Shown: piece by piece, positions 53,181 to 61,449 of the stretch | Layout: the number at the start of each line of letters is the position of its first letter | Position numbering within the stretch: position 1 is the stretch's first letter | From: Arthrobacter stackebrandtii | GTDB taxonomy: Bacteria > Actinomycetota > Actinomycetes > Actinomycetales > Micrococcaceae | Direction: 5' to 3' | Assembly (NCBI RefSeq): GCF_017876675.1 | Contig: NZ_JAGIOI010000001.1 | Location: 372,001-436,000, forward strand | Length of the DNA stretch: 64,000 bases | Made by a program: the position numbers and the translations under genes | The notes under the pieces: model-generated | The model's input: only the letters and a program-made list of their open reading frames with translations | What the model was told of the DNA's origin: nothing | The model's database searches: none

Positions 53181-55907
53181 GTGAGCATCCATGTTGATCC
53201 CGCTGCAGATTCTCGGCTTGCCGCCCCAGTGGCACGGCCCGATTCCCGCCCGGACCATCCGGCGGTTCCCTGCAAGGTGGTTCTGGGCGGCACCGAGGTG
53301 GACCTGAGCACCTTCGAAGGCGCGGTGGATCGCATCATTGCCGCCGCAGGTGAACCGCGGGAGCGTCCCCTGGCCGTGGCCTCCGCCAACCTGGACCACG
53401 TGTTCCACTTCGGCACCAGCGGCCGCTGGCACGGCCTGCTGGAGAACAGCGGCAACCTCGACTGGCTTACGCTCCTGGACGGGGCGCCGCTGCGGGCCAA
53501 GGCCACGGCCCTGACCGGGCACGACTGGCCCCGGCTGGCCGGCAGCGACCTGATCGACCCGCTCCTGGACCGGGCCCGGGAGGAGGGCCTGTCCGTGGGG
53601 TTCCTGGGCGGCTCCGAAGCCACCCACGCCCTGTTGAAGGAACAGTTCGCCCGGCACCGCCCGGACCTGCAGGTCTCCGGATGGTGGGCGCCGGAACGCC
53701 CCATCCTGGCCGACAGGGACTCCTCGGAGGAACTGGCCGCCGAGATTGCCGCCTCCGGCACGGACATGCTGGTGGTGGGCCTGGGCAAGCCGCGGCAGGA
53801 GCTGTGGATGTCCGAATACGGGGCCCTGACCGGCGCCCCGGTGCTGCTGGCCTTCGGGGCCGTGGTGGACTTCCTGGCCGGGCGGATCCAGCGGGCGCCG
53901 CAGGCCGTGGCCGACGCCGGCATGGAGTGGGCCTGGCGGCTGGCCATGGAGCCCCAGCGCCTGGCCCGCCGCTACCTGGTGCAGGGCCCCGAAGCCTACC
54001 TGCGCATGAACCGCCACAGCAGCGTCGACGGCGCCCCCCGCACCGCACCGTTGCCCGTGCAGCCGCCCGCCAGGGCCGCCGAGACACCGGAAGGCGCCTT
54101 CACGCCGTCGGACTTCCTGGCGGATGTGACAGTGGTGCTGGTGACGTACAACAACGAAGCGGACATTGACCCGCTCCTGGAGGGCCTGCGCGGGGAGACG
54201 GGGTCGCAGTCGCTGAAGGTGGTGGTGGCCGACAACGGCTCCAGCGACGGGACCTGCGAGAAGCTGGCCGCGCACCCGGACGTCATCCTCGCGGAGACCG
54301 GCGGGAACGTGGGCTACGCCGGCGGCATCAATGCGGCGCTGCGGCAGGCCGGCCCACACCACGACGTGCTGGTGCTGAACCCCGACCTGCGCATCCTGCC
54401 CGGCGCCGTCAGGACGCTGCGGCGGCGCATGCGCGTCTCCGGCGCGGGCATTGTGGTGCCGAGGCTGCTCGACGCCGACGGCACCACCTACACGTCGCTG
54501 CGGCGCGAGCCGACCCTGGGCAAGGCCGTGGGCGACGCCCTGTTCGGCGGGAAGCTGGCCGGGCGGCCGGAATGGCTGAGCGAGATCGACTACAACGCTG
54601 AAAGCTACCAGTTCCCGCACCCGATCGAATGGGCAACCGGTGCCGCCGTGCTGATTTCCGGGACGGTGGCAGGGCACGTGGGTGACTGGGATGAACAGTT
54701 CTTCCTGTACTCGGAGGAGACCGACTACTTCCGGCGGGCGCGCGAGCACGGGCACACGGCCTGGTTTGAGCCGTCGGCGTCGATGGTGCACAGCCGGGGC
54801 GGTTCCGGGGCCTCGGCTGACCTGGCGGCGCTGATGGCCGTCAACCGGGTCCGCTACGCCGCCACCCACCACTCACGCGGCTACGCCGCCCTGGTGCGGT
54901 CCGTGGGCGCCACCGCCGAGCTGGCCCGCTCCTACAAGGCCGGGAACCGCCGCGCCTTCATGGCCCTGGCGGGCATGCGGGACTGGAAGTCGCTCCCCCA
55001 CGCCAGCTCCGCACCCGCCCCGGCCGCCGCGGTCGGGGAGTTCCCCTCCGGTGCCGTCATCATCCCGGCACACAACGAGGCCGCCGTCATTGCCCGCACG
55101 CTGCGGCCGCTGGCTGCCCTGGCAGCCTCCGGCGCCGTGGAGGTGATCGTGGCCTGCAACGGGTGCACGGACAACACCGCAGCGATCGCCGCCTCCTTCC
55201 CCGGCGTGATCGTGCTCGACTTCAAGACGCCGTCCAAGACGGCCGCCCTGAACGCCGCCGACGTGGCCTGCACCCGCTGGCCCCGCCTGTACCTGGACGC
55301 CGACATCGAAGTGGCCCCGGATGCCGTGGCCGATGTGTTCCGCCACCTGGGCAAGCCCGGCGCCCTCGCGGCCCGCCCCTCCTTCCGCTACGAAACCAGC
55401 GGGGCCGACAGGCTGGTCAAGGCCTACTACCGGGCCCGCCTGCGGATCCCCGCCATGAGCGAACACCTCTGGGGTGCCGGCGCCTATGCCGTCAGCCTGG
55501 CCGGGCACGCCCGCTTCGGCCACTTCCCCGCAGCCACCGCGGACGACGCCTTCGTGGACTCCCTGTTCAAGCCGTCGGAGAAGGCCGTGCTGCCAACCCG
55601 CCCGGTGGTGGTCCGGGTGCCGCTGCACACCCGCGAACTGTACCGCACGCTGCGGCGCATCTACCGCGGCAACCAGCAGCTGGCGCTCAACACGGCATCC
55701 GGCGATGCGATGCCGGCCGTCCCTGCCGCGGCCCAACCGGCCGGCGGCACGGGCCTGGGCAAGCTGCTGCGCAGCGTCACCGGCCCGGCAGCCCTCGTGG
55801 ACGCCGGCATCTACGCATCGCTGGCGCTCGCAGGCAAGGCCACGCGCAGCAGGTCGCTGACGCTGGGCGGGGGCTGGGACCGGGACGAAAGCAGCCGCAC
55901 GGCCTGA
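53181..55907 (+). CDS. Three-domain glycosyltransferase (WecG/TagA + GT2 + GT2)
   Basis: A 908-residue fusion. Residues about 25-250 are a WecG/TagA/CpsF (GT26) domain: LAVASANLDHVFHFGT, LLDGAPLRAKATALTG, SVGFLGGSEATHALLK, LVVGLGKPRQELWMSEY, FGAVVDFLAGRIQRAPQ. Residues about 310-560 are a rhamnosyltransferase-like GT2 (VVLVTYNNEADIDPLLEG, VVADNGSSDGTCEKL, LVLNPDLRILPGAVRT with a DxR in place of DxD). Residues about 630-840 are a second GT2 (VIIPAHNEAAVIARTLRPLA, ACNGCTDNTAAI, LYLDADIEVAPDAV with a DAD motif). GTG at 53181 has AAGGAG 8 bases upstream; an ATG at 53145 is in frame but lacks a site. One chain could build three linkages of a repeat unit. A terminator follows. Confidence 0.88.
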   Translation: MSIHVDPAADSRLAAPVARPDSRPDHPAVPCKVVLGGTEVDLSTFEGAVDRIIAAAGEPRERPLAVASANLDHVFHFGTSGRWHGLLENSGNLDWLTLLDGAPLRAKATALTGHDWPRLAGSDLIDPLLDRAREEGLSVGFLGGSEATHALLKEQFARHRPDLQVSGWWAPERPILADRDSSEELAAEIAASGTDMLVVGLGKPRQELWMSEYGALTGAPVLLAFGAVVDFLAGRIQRAPQAVADAGMEWAWRLAMEPQRLARRYLVQGPEAYLRMNRHSSVDGAPRTAPLPVQPPARAAETPEGAFTPSDFLADVTVVLVTYNNEADIDPLLEGLRGETGSQSLKVVVADNGSSDGTCEKLAAHPDVILAETGGNVGYAGGINAALRQAGPHHDVLVLNPDLRILPGAVRTLRRRMRVSGAGIVVPRLLDADGTTYTSLRREPTLGKAVGDALFGGKLAGRPEWLSEIDYNAESYQFPHPIEWATGAAVLISGTVAGHVGDWDEQFFLYSEETDYFRRAREHGHTAWFEPSASMVHSRGGSGASADLAALMAVNRVRYAATHHSRGYAALVRSVGATAELARSYKAGNRRAFMALAGMRDWKSLPHASSAPAPAAAVGEFPSGAVIIPAHNEAAVIARTLRPLAALAASGAVEVIVACNGCTDNTAAIAASFPGVIVLDFKTPSKTAALNAADVACTRWPRLYLDADIEVAPDAVADVFRHLGKPGALAARPSFRYETSGADRLVKAYYRARLRIPAMSEHLWGAGAYAVSLAGHARFGHFPAATADDAFVDSLFKPSEKAVLPTRPVVVRVPLHTRELYRTLRRIYRGNQQLALNTASGDAMPAVPAAAQPAGGTGLGKLLRSVTGPAALVDAGIYASLALAGKATRSRSLTLGGGWDRDESSRTA

Positions 55908-55915
55908 GACCTCCG

Positions 55916-55954
55916 GCAGCCCGCCTGCTTGCCTTCCGGCAGCAGGCGGGCTGC
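55916..55954 (+). terminator. Hairpin after the triple glycosyltransferase gene
   Basis: GCAGCCCGCCTGCT (55916-55929) pairs perfectly with 55941-55954 around an 11-base loop, 9 bases beyond the stop codon. No T-run follows. Confidence 0.65.
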
Positions 55955-55993
55955 GCGACGGGTGTGGCGGCACGGCCGTCCCCCACAAGAAGA

Positions 55994-56023
55994 CCAGCCC
56001 GGGCCGTGAGGCACGCGGGCTGG
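55994..56023 (-). terminator. Hairpin between convergent operons
   Basis: CCAGCCCG (55994-56001) and CGGGCTGG (56016-56023) form an 8-bp stem. It lies 47 bases past the end of the minus-strand exopolysaccharide operon and is followed on that strand by GTCTTCTTG. It probably ends the operon. Confidence 0.5.
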
Positions 56024-56069
56024 CCTTGGTGGATTGGGAATACGGCTGGTTCACGGGACGCGGTGCCCG

Positions 56070-56927
56070 TCACCTCTTCCCGGCCGCAATCTCCGGGCGG
56101 CCCGGCGCCCCTCCGGGCTTCGCAGCAACGGCTCCCACAGCAGCAAGCGGGGTTCCGGCAAGGTCGGCCGGGCCGGGTGCCCCCGACTGTCCGTCAGGCG
56201 CGCCGGCCGACCCCGCCGTGCCGTCAGCGTCTGCAGCCGCACGCTGCCGTGCCTGGTGGCGGCGCCGCCGGCGGATGGCCCGGATGGCGCGGTCGCCGAG
56301 CTGCGGGACGCCCGTCACCAGGCCCAGCGTCAGCAGGCCCAGGATCAGGAGGGCCTTCTTGTTGCGCACCCCGATGTACATGATGTTGGGGATGGCCGGT
56401 GCCAGCTCAGTGGTGATGTAGGCGACCGGCTTGACCCCCATGTCCACCTGCGGTGCCAGCGCCAGGGTGTCGAGCCGGTCAACAATGGCGTTGAACTGGC
56501 CGGCGACCGCTTCAGGGGACGGGCCCACGACCTCCACCGTGATGAGCGGCCGGTTGAAGTTGGTCTGCCACTGTCCGCCCGCGTTGGGCACATACACCTT
56601 GTAGCCCTGCCGCACGCCGGTGGAATACAGCGGTGCGTCGGTGGTGCTCACCTGGATCCCCCTGCCGTCGGCGTTGAAGCGGCGCTCCACCATGGCGGCG
56701 TAGTAGACGGTCCGGCCGGGGTCGGCGCTGAGGGAGTTTCCGCCCACGGCTGCCGGCGGCGGCAGGAACAACAGGTTCGCCGTCGAGTAGTAGACCCCGC
56801 CGGCGTGGTCGGCGGCAAGAAGCAGCGGAAGCATCAGGGCCAGCACCGCTGCCGTCAGGTACCAGCGGCGGACCATGATGATGCCTTGGCGGCGCAGCCG
56901 CCGGCGGATGGCCTTGAACAGTTTCAT
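56070..56927 (-). CDS. Wzz-like chain-length/assembly protein
   Basis: A 285-residue membrane protein with the shape of a polysaccharide co-polymerase: helix RRWYLTAAVLALMLPLLLAA at about 20-40, an extracytoplasmic region of about 150 residues, a second helix at ALLILGLLTLGLVTGVP (about 195-215), then a basic, Ala/Pro/Gly-rich cytoplasmic tail. No kinase domain is present. The ATG at 56927 overlaps the polymerase stop (ATGA). A second protein of this layout lies at 58265-59125 in the same operon. Such proteins set polymer length with Wzy; the family match rests on topology and context because sequence motifs are weak. Confidence 0.65.
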   Translation of the reverse strand: MKLFKAIRRRLRRQGIIMVRRWYLTAAVLALMLPLLLAADHAGGVYYSTANLLFLPPPAAVGGNSLSADPGRTVYYAAMVERRFNADGRGIQVSTTDAPLYSTGVRQGYKVYVPNAGGQWQTNFNRPLITVEVVGPSPEAVAGQFNAIVDRLDTLALAPQVDMGVKPVAYITTELAPAIPNIMYIGVRNKKALLILGLLTLGLVTGVPQLGDRAIRAIRRRRRHQARQRAAADADGTAGSAGAPDGQSGAPGPADLAGTPLAAVGAVAAKPGGAPGRPEIAAGKR

Positions 56928-58255
56928 GGTGCAGCCACCGGCTTGGCCGGCACGGAGTTCCGGGTCAGGTTCCAGTACGACCCGCACAACCCCAGCACCA
57001 GGAACAGCATGCCGCAGGCCTGGGGAAAGGCAAAGCAGTCAAAAAAGGCCGTCAGCAGCGCCCCGCCAATTGTGGAGGCGAGCAGCGCAGTCCCCAGGTG
57101 TTTGAGCAGCGGGTCCGGTTCCCGCCGGCTGCCGGCAAGGGCCACCGCCCCGGCGCAGACGATGACCAGCAGCAGCGCGATGATCCCCACGAGCCCCGTC
57201 TCTATTGCAGCGCTGAGGTACTGGTTGTCTAGGATCCGGTAGGAGGGCAGAAAGGTGCCAAAGCCCCGGCCAAAGAACGGGCTGAGCTCAACGAAGCCAA
57301 CGACGGTGTCATAGCTGCTGGTCCGCGAGCTGACGCTGGAGGAGCCGCCCGAGAACATGCCCACGATGGTGCCCATCATGCCGGGCACGGCAACATAGAC
57401 ACCGACCAGGACCACGGCAAAGGCCGCGATCATGCCGCGCCGGGCGGCACGGGGCCATGTGGGCAGCAGGACCAGGACCACCGCCACCAGCCCCAGCAGT
57501 GCGGAGCGGGTGACGGACAGGACGGAGGAGAGGGCTATGGCTGCCACGGGAAACCACCGCAGGAAGGCCGAACGCTTCTTGTCATACAGTGCCAGGGTCA
57601 GGCAGAACGGCAGCGCCATGACCAGCACCATGGCATATTCCAGGGGGTGCATGGCCGTGGCATCTGCCCTGATGAAGCCGGCGCGGGCCTCCGTGCCGCC
57701 CACGGCCGACGACGTCAGGCCCGGGATCTGGATGGAGTCGACGATGCTGATCCCCGTGAAGAACTGCACCAGCCCCAGCCCCGCATAGAGGCCGGCGAGC
57801 AGGCACAGGCGCCGGATCAGCACGAGGAACCGTTCCCCGCTGGGCACCCCGTCGTTGGCCACGAGCAGGATCCCGGCAAAGGCGGCAACCCGCAGCAGGC
57901 CCATGTCTGCAACGCTGATGTCGGTGGGAGGCAGGGCGCTCAGCGACGCCATGGCATAGCTGGCTGCCACCGCAGCACAGTAGACAAACATGGCGGTGCG
58001 CACGGGCTGGAACCGCCGGGTCCAGGCCGCGTGCGGGTGCTGGATGTGGTGCCAGCACCACCACAGCAGCGAGGCCAGGGCAAACAGTCCTGCCGGGGCG
58101 CCTGCCCCGCCCAGCGCAGCCACGCGCCGGTCGGAGGGCACCACCAGCAGGACCAGCAGGTAAAAGGTCAGGACCGTGACGGCGTCCGACGCCTTCGGCC
58201 GGGCAGAATGCACGGGGTGCCCCGGTGTCCCGGCGTTCTTGGTAATTTTCAACAT
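56924..58255 (-). CDS. Wzy/O-antigen ligase-like polymerase
   Basis: A 443-residue membrane protein with about twelve helices. The Wzy_C-type loop is seen in YDTVVGFVELSPFFGRGFGT and FLPSYRILDNQYLSAAIETG, LVGIIALLLVIVCAGAVAL, which match the O-antigen ligase/polymerase pattern in many exopolysaccharide loci. It lies between two Wzz-like genes and overlaps the downstream one by four bases. It should join repeat units in the outer face of the membrane. A different Wzy-like gene serves the first locus (31070-32362), so two polymers are probably made. Confidence 0.85.
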   Translation of the reverse strand: MLKITKNAGTPGHPVHSARPKASDAVTVLTFYLLVLLVVPSDRRVAALGGAGAPAGLFALASLLWWCWHHIQHPHAAWTRRFQPVRTAMFVYCAAVAASYAMASLSALPPTDISVADMGLLRVAAFAGILLVANDGVPSGERFLVLIRRLCLLAGLYAGLGLVQFFTGISIVDSIQIPGLTSSAVGGTEARAGFIRADATAMHPLEYAMVLVMALPFCLTLALYDKKRSAFLRWFPVAAIALSSVLSVTRSALLGLVAVVLVLLPTWPRAARRGMIAAFAVVLVGVYVAVPGMMGTIVGMFSGGSSSVSSRTSSYDTVVGFVELSPFFGRGFGTFLPSYRILDNQYLSAAIETGLVGIIALLLVIVCAGAVALAGSRREPDPLLKHLGTALLASTIGGALLTAFFDCFAFPQACGMLFLVLGLCGSYWNLTRNSVPAKPVAAP

Positions 58256-58264
58256 GTCGGCGCA

Positions 58265-59125
58265 CTACCCCCTGCGGGCCAGCGCTGTTCCGGCATCGGC
58301 GGCCAGGGGGGCGGGCGCCGGCGTGGCAGGGGCATCCGCCCCGGGAGCCTGCTTCGCCGGGGAGGCCGCCTTCCCTGCCTTCCCCGCCGAATTGGCCGCG
58401 GCCTTCGTGGCGGCCTTGCTGGGCGGGGCTGCCGTGACTTCCCCCTGCTGCAGGTTCACAGGATTTTGGCCATCCATCGGCGGCTTCCTGCCGGCCTTCT
58501 GCTTCTTGATGCGCGGGGGGCGGCGGCGGCGCCGGGCCATCAGCATCCTGTCGACCAGCCCGGTCAGCAGTACCGTTGCGGCTCCACCGGCCGCCACGGT
58601 CATGAGGGTCATGCGGATCCGGTCCTTGTTCTGCGGCTTGGCCTCATGGTCTGAGGCGATGTTCATCGACGAGATGCGGGCGTTGTCCGGGATCTTCAGC
58701 TGGTCCTGCAGGGTCTTGAGGTTGTCCGGGATCACCTTGATGACGTTGTTGAGCAGCCGCAGGGTGCTGGCCTCGGACGTGGATTCGGTGGTCAGCAGCA
58801 TGATGGGGCCGGTGGTGCTGATGTCCCTGTCCAGGGAGTAGGTGGTGCCCGGCTGCTTGTGGGTCAGCGGGGTGCTGATGGCTTCCGAGTTCATCTTCAC
58901 CACCAAAACGCTCATGGCCTGGTCGAGCCCGCCCATGTACAGGTACGGGTTCTCCCCCTCCACGACGGCCGTTGCCGGGGGCACCAGCACGATGCTGGCC
59001 GTGGCCTTGTAGGTCAGCGGGACCACCCCGTAGACCATGTAGGCGCCGTACAGTGTCAGGCCGAGGCCCAGCACCACCATGTACCAGCGGCGCAAGAGGC
59101 CCTTTCCCAAGTCTTGGAGAAACAT
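58265..59125 (-). CDS. Wzz-like chain-length/assembly protein
   Basis: A 286-residue protein starting MFLQDLGKGLLRRWYMVVLG, with a first helix at about 15-35, an extracytoplasmic domain (YKATASIVLVPPATAVVEGE, then STPLTHKQPGTTYSLDRDIS and TLRLLNNVIKVIPDNLKTLQ) and a second helix MTVAAGGAATVLLTGLVDRM near 165-190. A long basic Lys/Ala/Pro tail follows (about 195-286) with no kinase motifs. The YKATASIVL segment after the first helix is typical of Wzz/capsular co-polymerases. GGAGG sits 10 bases before ATG 59125. It is upstream of the polymerase and should regulate chain length together with the protein at 56070-56927. Confidence 0.75.
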   Translation of the reverse strand: MFLQDLGKGLLRRWYMVVLGLGLTLYGAYMVYGVVPLTYKATASIVLVPPATAVVEGENPYLYMGGLDQAMSVLVVKMNSEAISTPLTHKQPGTTYSLDRDISTTGPIMLLTTESTSEASTLRLLNNVIKVIPDNLKTLQDQLKIPDNARISSMNIASDHEAKPQNKDRIRMTLMTVAAGGAATVLLTGLVDRMLMARRRRRPPRIKKQKAGRKPPMDGQNPVNLQQGEVTAAPPSKAATKAAANSAGKAGKAASPAKQAPGADAPATPAPAPLAADAGTALARRG

Positions 59126-59239
59126 CAGCCGTTCACCTCCCCTGCCCATGTGCCAGCTGTGCGCGCGAATTCGCGGCGCCTGTACTGCTTTCCCTGTGTA
59201 TTCATTGTCAAGACCTTCTCCCCCAGTGGATTTCCTTGA

Positions 59240-60100
59240 TTACTTTCTGGCAGCCAGCCCGGCCTTGAACCGGTCCAGCCCTTCCTTCCCTGCCACGGTC
59301 ATGACAGATTTCTTGACCGCGGCCCGAAGCGTTTCCCTGGCAGCGCGCCTGGGTGCGTTCCAGACGGCATCCATGACGACATCCCTGCGGCTGGTGCCTG
59401 CGGCGTCCTCAAGCAGTGCACCGAAGGCCGGCAGGTACGGGTCCGGGGCCACCCTGCGCCCGTGGATCCTGTTGCTGACGTTGAGGTCGTGGATGACCTG
59501 CAGCCAGGCCGGCTGCCCGGAAATTTCGACGACGGGCATGTGCAGTCCCAGCCTGTTGTGCCAGTCGGCCCAGCAGCCCAGTGGTGCTTCCCAGTTTTCG
59601 CGGACGGAGCAGAAGGCGTTGTCCCTGTCTGTCCTCAGGTACACCGCGCTGCCGTGCTTGATCAGGCCCCGGCTGAAGTACAGGGCGCTGCGCGGGCCGG
59701 CGGCCGGCATGCGCTGCAGGCGGGAGACAAAGTCGCCGGCCAGCCCGTCGTCGTTGTCCAGGTTGGTGGTCAGCAGCTGCTGCCGCCGCCCGCCGGTCAG
59801 GTGGTGGAGGTCATCCATGAGTTCGCCGTGGCTGACTGACTCGCGGAAGACCGGTGTCAGGGCCGAGGCCGACTCCCACTCCGCAATCCGGTGCCGGAGC
59901 CACGACGGCGACTCCGGGTCAAAATAGCTGATCCAGTGGAAGTCCTGGGTGTCCTGGGCCATGACGGAGGGCAGGCAGTAGCGTTCAAACAACGCGACGC
60001 GCTGGCGCAGCCAGCCTTCATGGGCCCGCACGGTGCTTTCCACCCCGACGGAGGGCAGGTTGAACCGGGTCAGGAGGACGTGGTCCACGGTGGCATTCAT
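59240..60100 (-). CDS. Rhamnosyltransferase-like protein (PF11316 type)
   Basis: A 286-residue protein of the putative rhamnosyltransferase family: VDHVLLTRFNLPSVGVES at the start, then RVALFERYCLPSVMAQDTQD, FHWISYFDPESPSWLRHRI, and LLTTNLDNDDGLAGDFVSRL with the D-N-D-D metal site. GT-A-like. The ATG at 60100 overlaps the stop of the lipoprotein gene (ATGA); a longer frame upstream is only the shadow of that gene. The sugar added is not known; dTDP-rhamnose is made by genes at 32928-36353, so rhamnose is plausible. Confidence 0.8.
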   Translation of the reverse strand: MNATVDHVLLTRFNLPSVGVESTVRAHEGWLRQRVALFERYCLPSVMAQDTQDFHWISYFDPESPSWLRHRIAEWESASALTPVFRESVSHGELMDDLHHLTGGRRQQLLTTNLDNDDGLAGDFVSRLQRMPAAGPRSALYFSRGLIKHGSAVYLRTDRDNAFCSVRENWEAPLGCWADWHNRLGLHMPVVEISGQPAWLQVIHDLNVSNRIHGRRVAPDPYLPAFGALLEDAAGTSRRDVVMDAVWNAPRRAARETLRAAVKKSVMTVAGKEGLDRFKAGLAARK

Positions 60101-61449
60101 ATCTTCACCTTGTAGATGTGGTAGGAATATTCGGCTTTGAAGGTGTCCTTGAAGGTGTTGTTCGCGGCGACGTCGATGGTGCGGTCTTCGTACAGGACCT
60201 CCACCTTCTTGCCGCTGATGCCGGCGGGCAGGGTGAACGTCCTGGCACCCGGGTTGAGTGCGTCGTCGACCATGGAGAAGATGTAGGCGTAGCCGTCCTT
60301 CGCTTTGAGCATGGTGTCCAGCCCGGGCCCAAAGCTGTACTTGTAGCTTTGGCTGTTCAGCACGGGTGCCAGGTCGTGGATGCGGTTGTTGATCTCCCCC
60401 GCCGCGGCAACTTGCGGGGCGGCGCAGAACTTCGGGTCCACCTGTGTCTGGCGGACGATGCTGCCGCCCGTGCACGTGCCGTTGAGGCTCTGGTTGAAGT
60501 ACACCAGCCCCCGGGCCTCGTGGATGAGCGAGTTCATGACGGCGCCCTGCAGCTGGCCGGCCGTGACGTTGGCGACGAACGGCTGGTCGTCGCCCGGGCC
60601 GCCGTTGAGGATCTCCACAAACTGCCACAGGGACTGCAGCTTGCCGTCTGTCACGTCCCGCTGGCGCAGCGATTCCATGGTCTTTCCGTAGCTGGAGGCG
60701 GTGCGGCAGTTGGTCTGGGTCACCGGGACCAGGTAGCGCACAGGCATGGGGTCCCAGCTGCAGAACGGCACCGTGTACCAATACATGTCAACGCTGGCCA
60801 CGTCGGTGTAGGCGTTGACGTACTTTTCCGAGTCCTTGGCCGGCATGTCCTGGCCGATCACGATCTGGGAGAAGTTGACGTAGTTGAACCGGCCGTCACC
60901 GGCGTACTTGGCCTTTTGTTCTTCCAGGTACTTCTGGCCTTCTGCCGCCGTGGCAAAGCGCCCGTCGGTTTCATCGTCCAGGAAGTCGCCCACCCAATAC
61001 TTGCTGCTGTCGGTGAATCCGTCGTTGAGCTTTCCGCCGATCCAGAACATGTTGTTGTCGGCGAACAGGGAATACGGGGTGGTGTCGGCCATGCCGATGT
61101 AGGAGTTGAAGCCAAGGGACTTGTCATACTGGGCCTCGGCGTCGGAGCTGATGCCGTTGTACCAGATGACAATGGGGAAGAATCCGGGGTCGCTCCAGCC
61201 GGCCGCCTGCGGCTTGGCAAACTGCTTCCAGTACGCACTGCCGCCCTCCCAGGGGATGCGGGGCAGGTCAAGCTCGGCGGGGCCGGTCTCTGCCGCGCCG
61301 GGGGCGGCGACGGCCTCCTCCAGCGGCGGGCTGGTGCAGCCTGCCGCCACGAGGGACAGGAGCACCACCGCCGCCACCGGGGCCGCCTTGGCTGATGCGG
61401 CCCTGAACGGTGCGGACAGAATCCGAACCAGGCTGTTTCGCGTGCTCAC
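60097..61449 (-). CDS. Secreted lipoprotein, glycoside-hydrolase-like
   Basis: A 450-residue lipoprotein: signal with hydrophobic core VAAVVLLSLVAAGCTSPP, with lipobox Cys near residue 38. The mature part reads like a TIM-barrel glycosidase: FPIVIWYNGISSDAEAQYDK, SLGFNSYIGMADTTPYSLFA, NYVNFSQIVIGQDMPAKDSE, VASVDMYWYTVPFCSWDPMP, LHEARGLVYFNQS-type strand and a C-terminal beta domain (RTFTLPAGISGKKVEVLYED). Candidate acidic residues are in SVDMYW and LIHEARG, but I cannot name the GH family. It lies in the overlapping operon of glycosyltransferase and assembly genes, which suggests trimming or release of the polymer outside the cell. Confidence 0.7.
   Translation of the reverse strand: MSTRNSLVRILSAPFRAASAKAAPVAAVVLLSLVAAGCTSPPLEEAVAAPGAAETGPAELDLPRIPWEGGSAYWKQFAKPQAAGWSDPGFFPIVIWYNGISSDAEAQYDKSLGFNSYIGMADTTPYSLFADNNMFWIGGKLNDGFTDSSKYWVGDFLDDETDGRFATAAEGQKYLEEQKAKYAGDGRFNYVNFSQIVIGQDMPAKDSEKYVNAYTDVASVDMYWYTVPFCSWDPMPVRYLVPVTQTNCRTASSYGKTMESLRQRDVTDGKLQSLWQFVEILNGGPGDDQPFVANVTAGQLQGAVMNSLIHEARGLVYFNQSLNGTCTGGSIVRQTQVDPKFCAAPQVAAAGEINNRIHDLAPVLNSQSYKYSFGPGLDTMLKAKDGYAYIFSMVDDALNPGARTFTLPAGISGKKVEVLYEDRTIDVAANNTFKDTFKAEYSYHIYKVKI

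Noticed and set aside
52098-54872. 924-codon minus-strand open frame
   Set aside because: It runs opposite the DUF4082 protein and the triple glycosyltransferase; its Gly/Arg/His-rich translation has no motif. It is a shadow of GC-rich codon use.
60118-61395. 425-codon plus-strand open frame
   Set aside because: Antisense to the lipoprotein gene, whose signal, lipobox and overlaps with neighbours are convincing.
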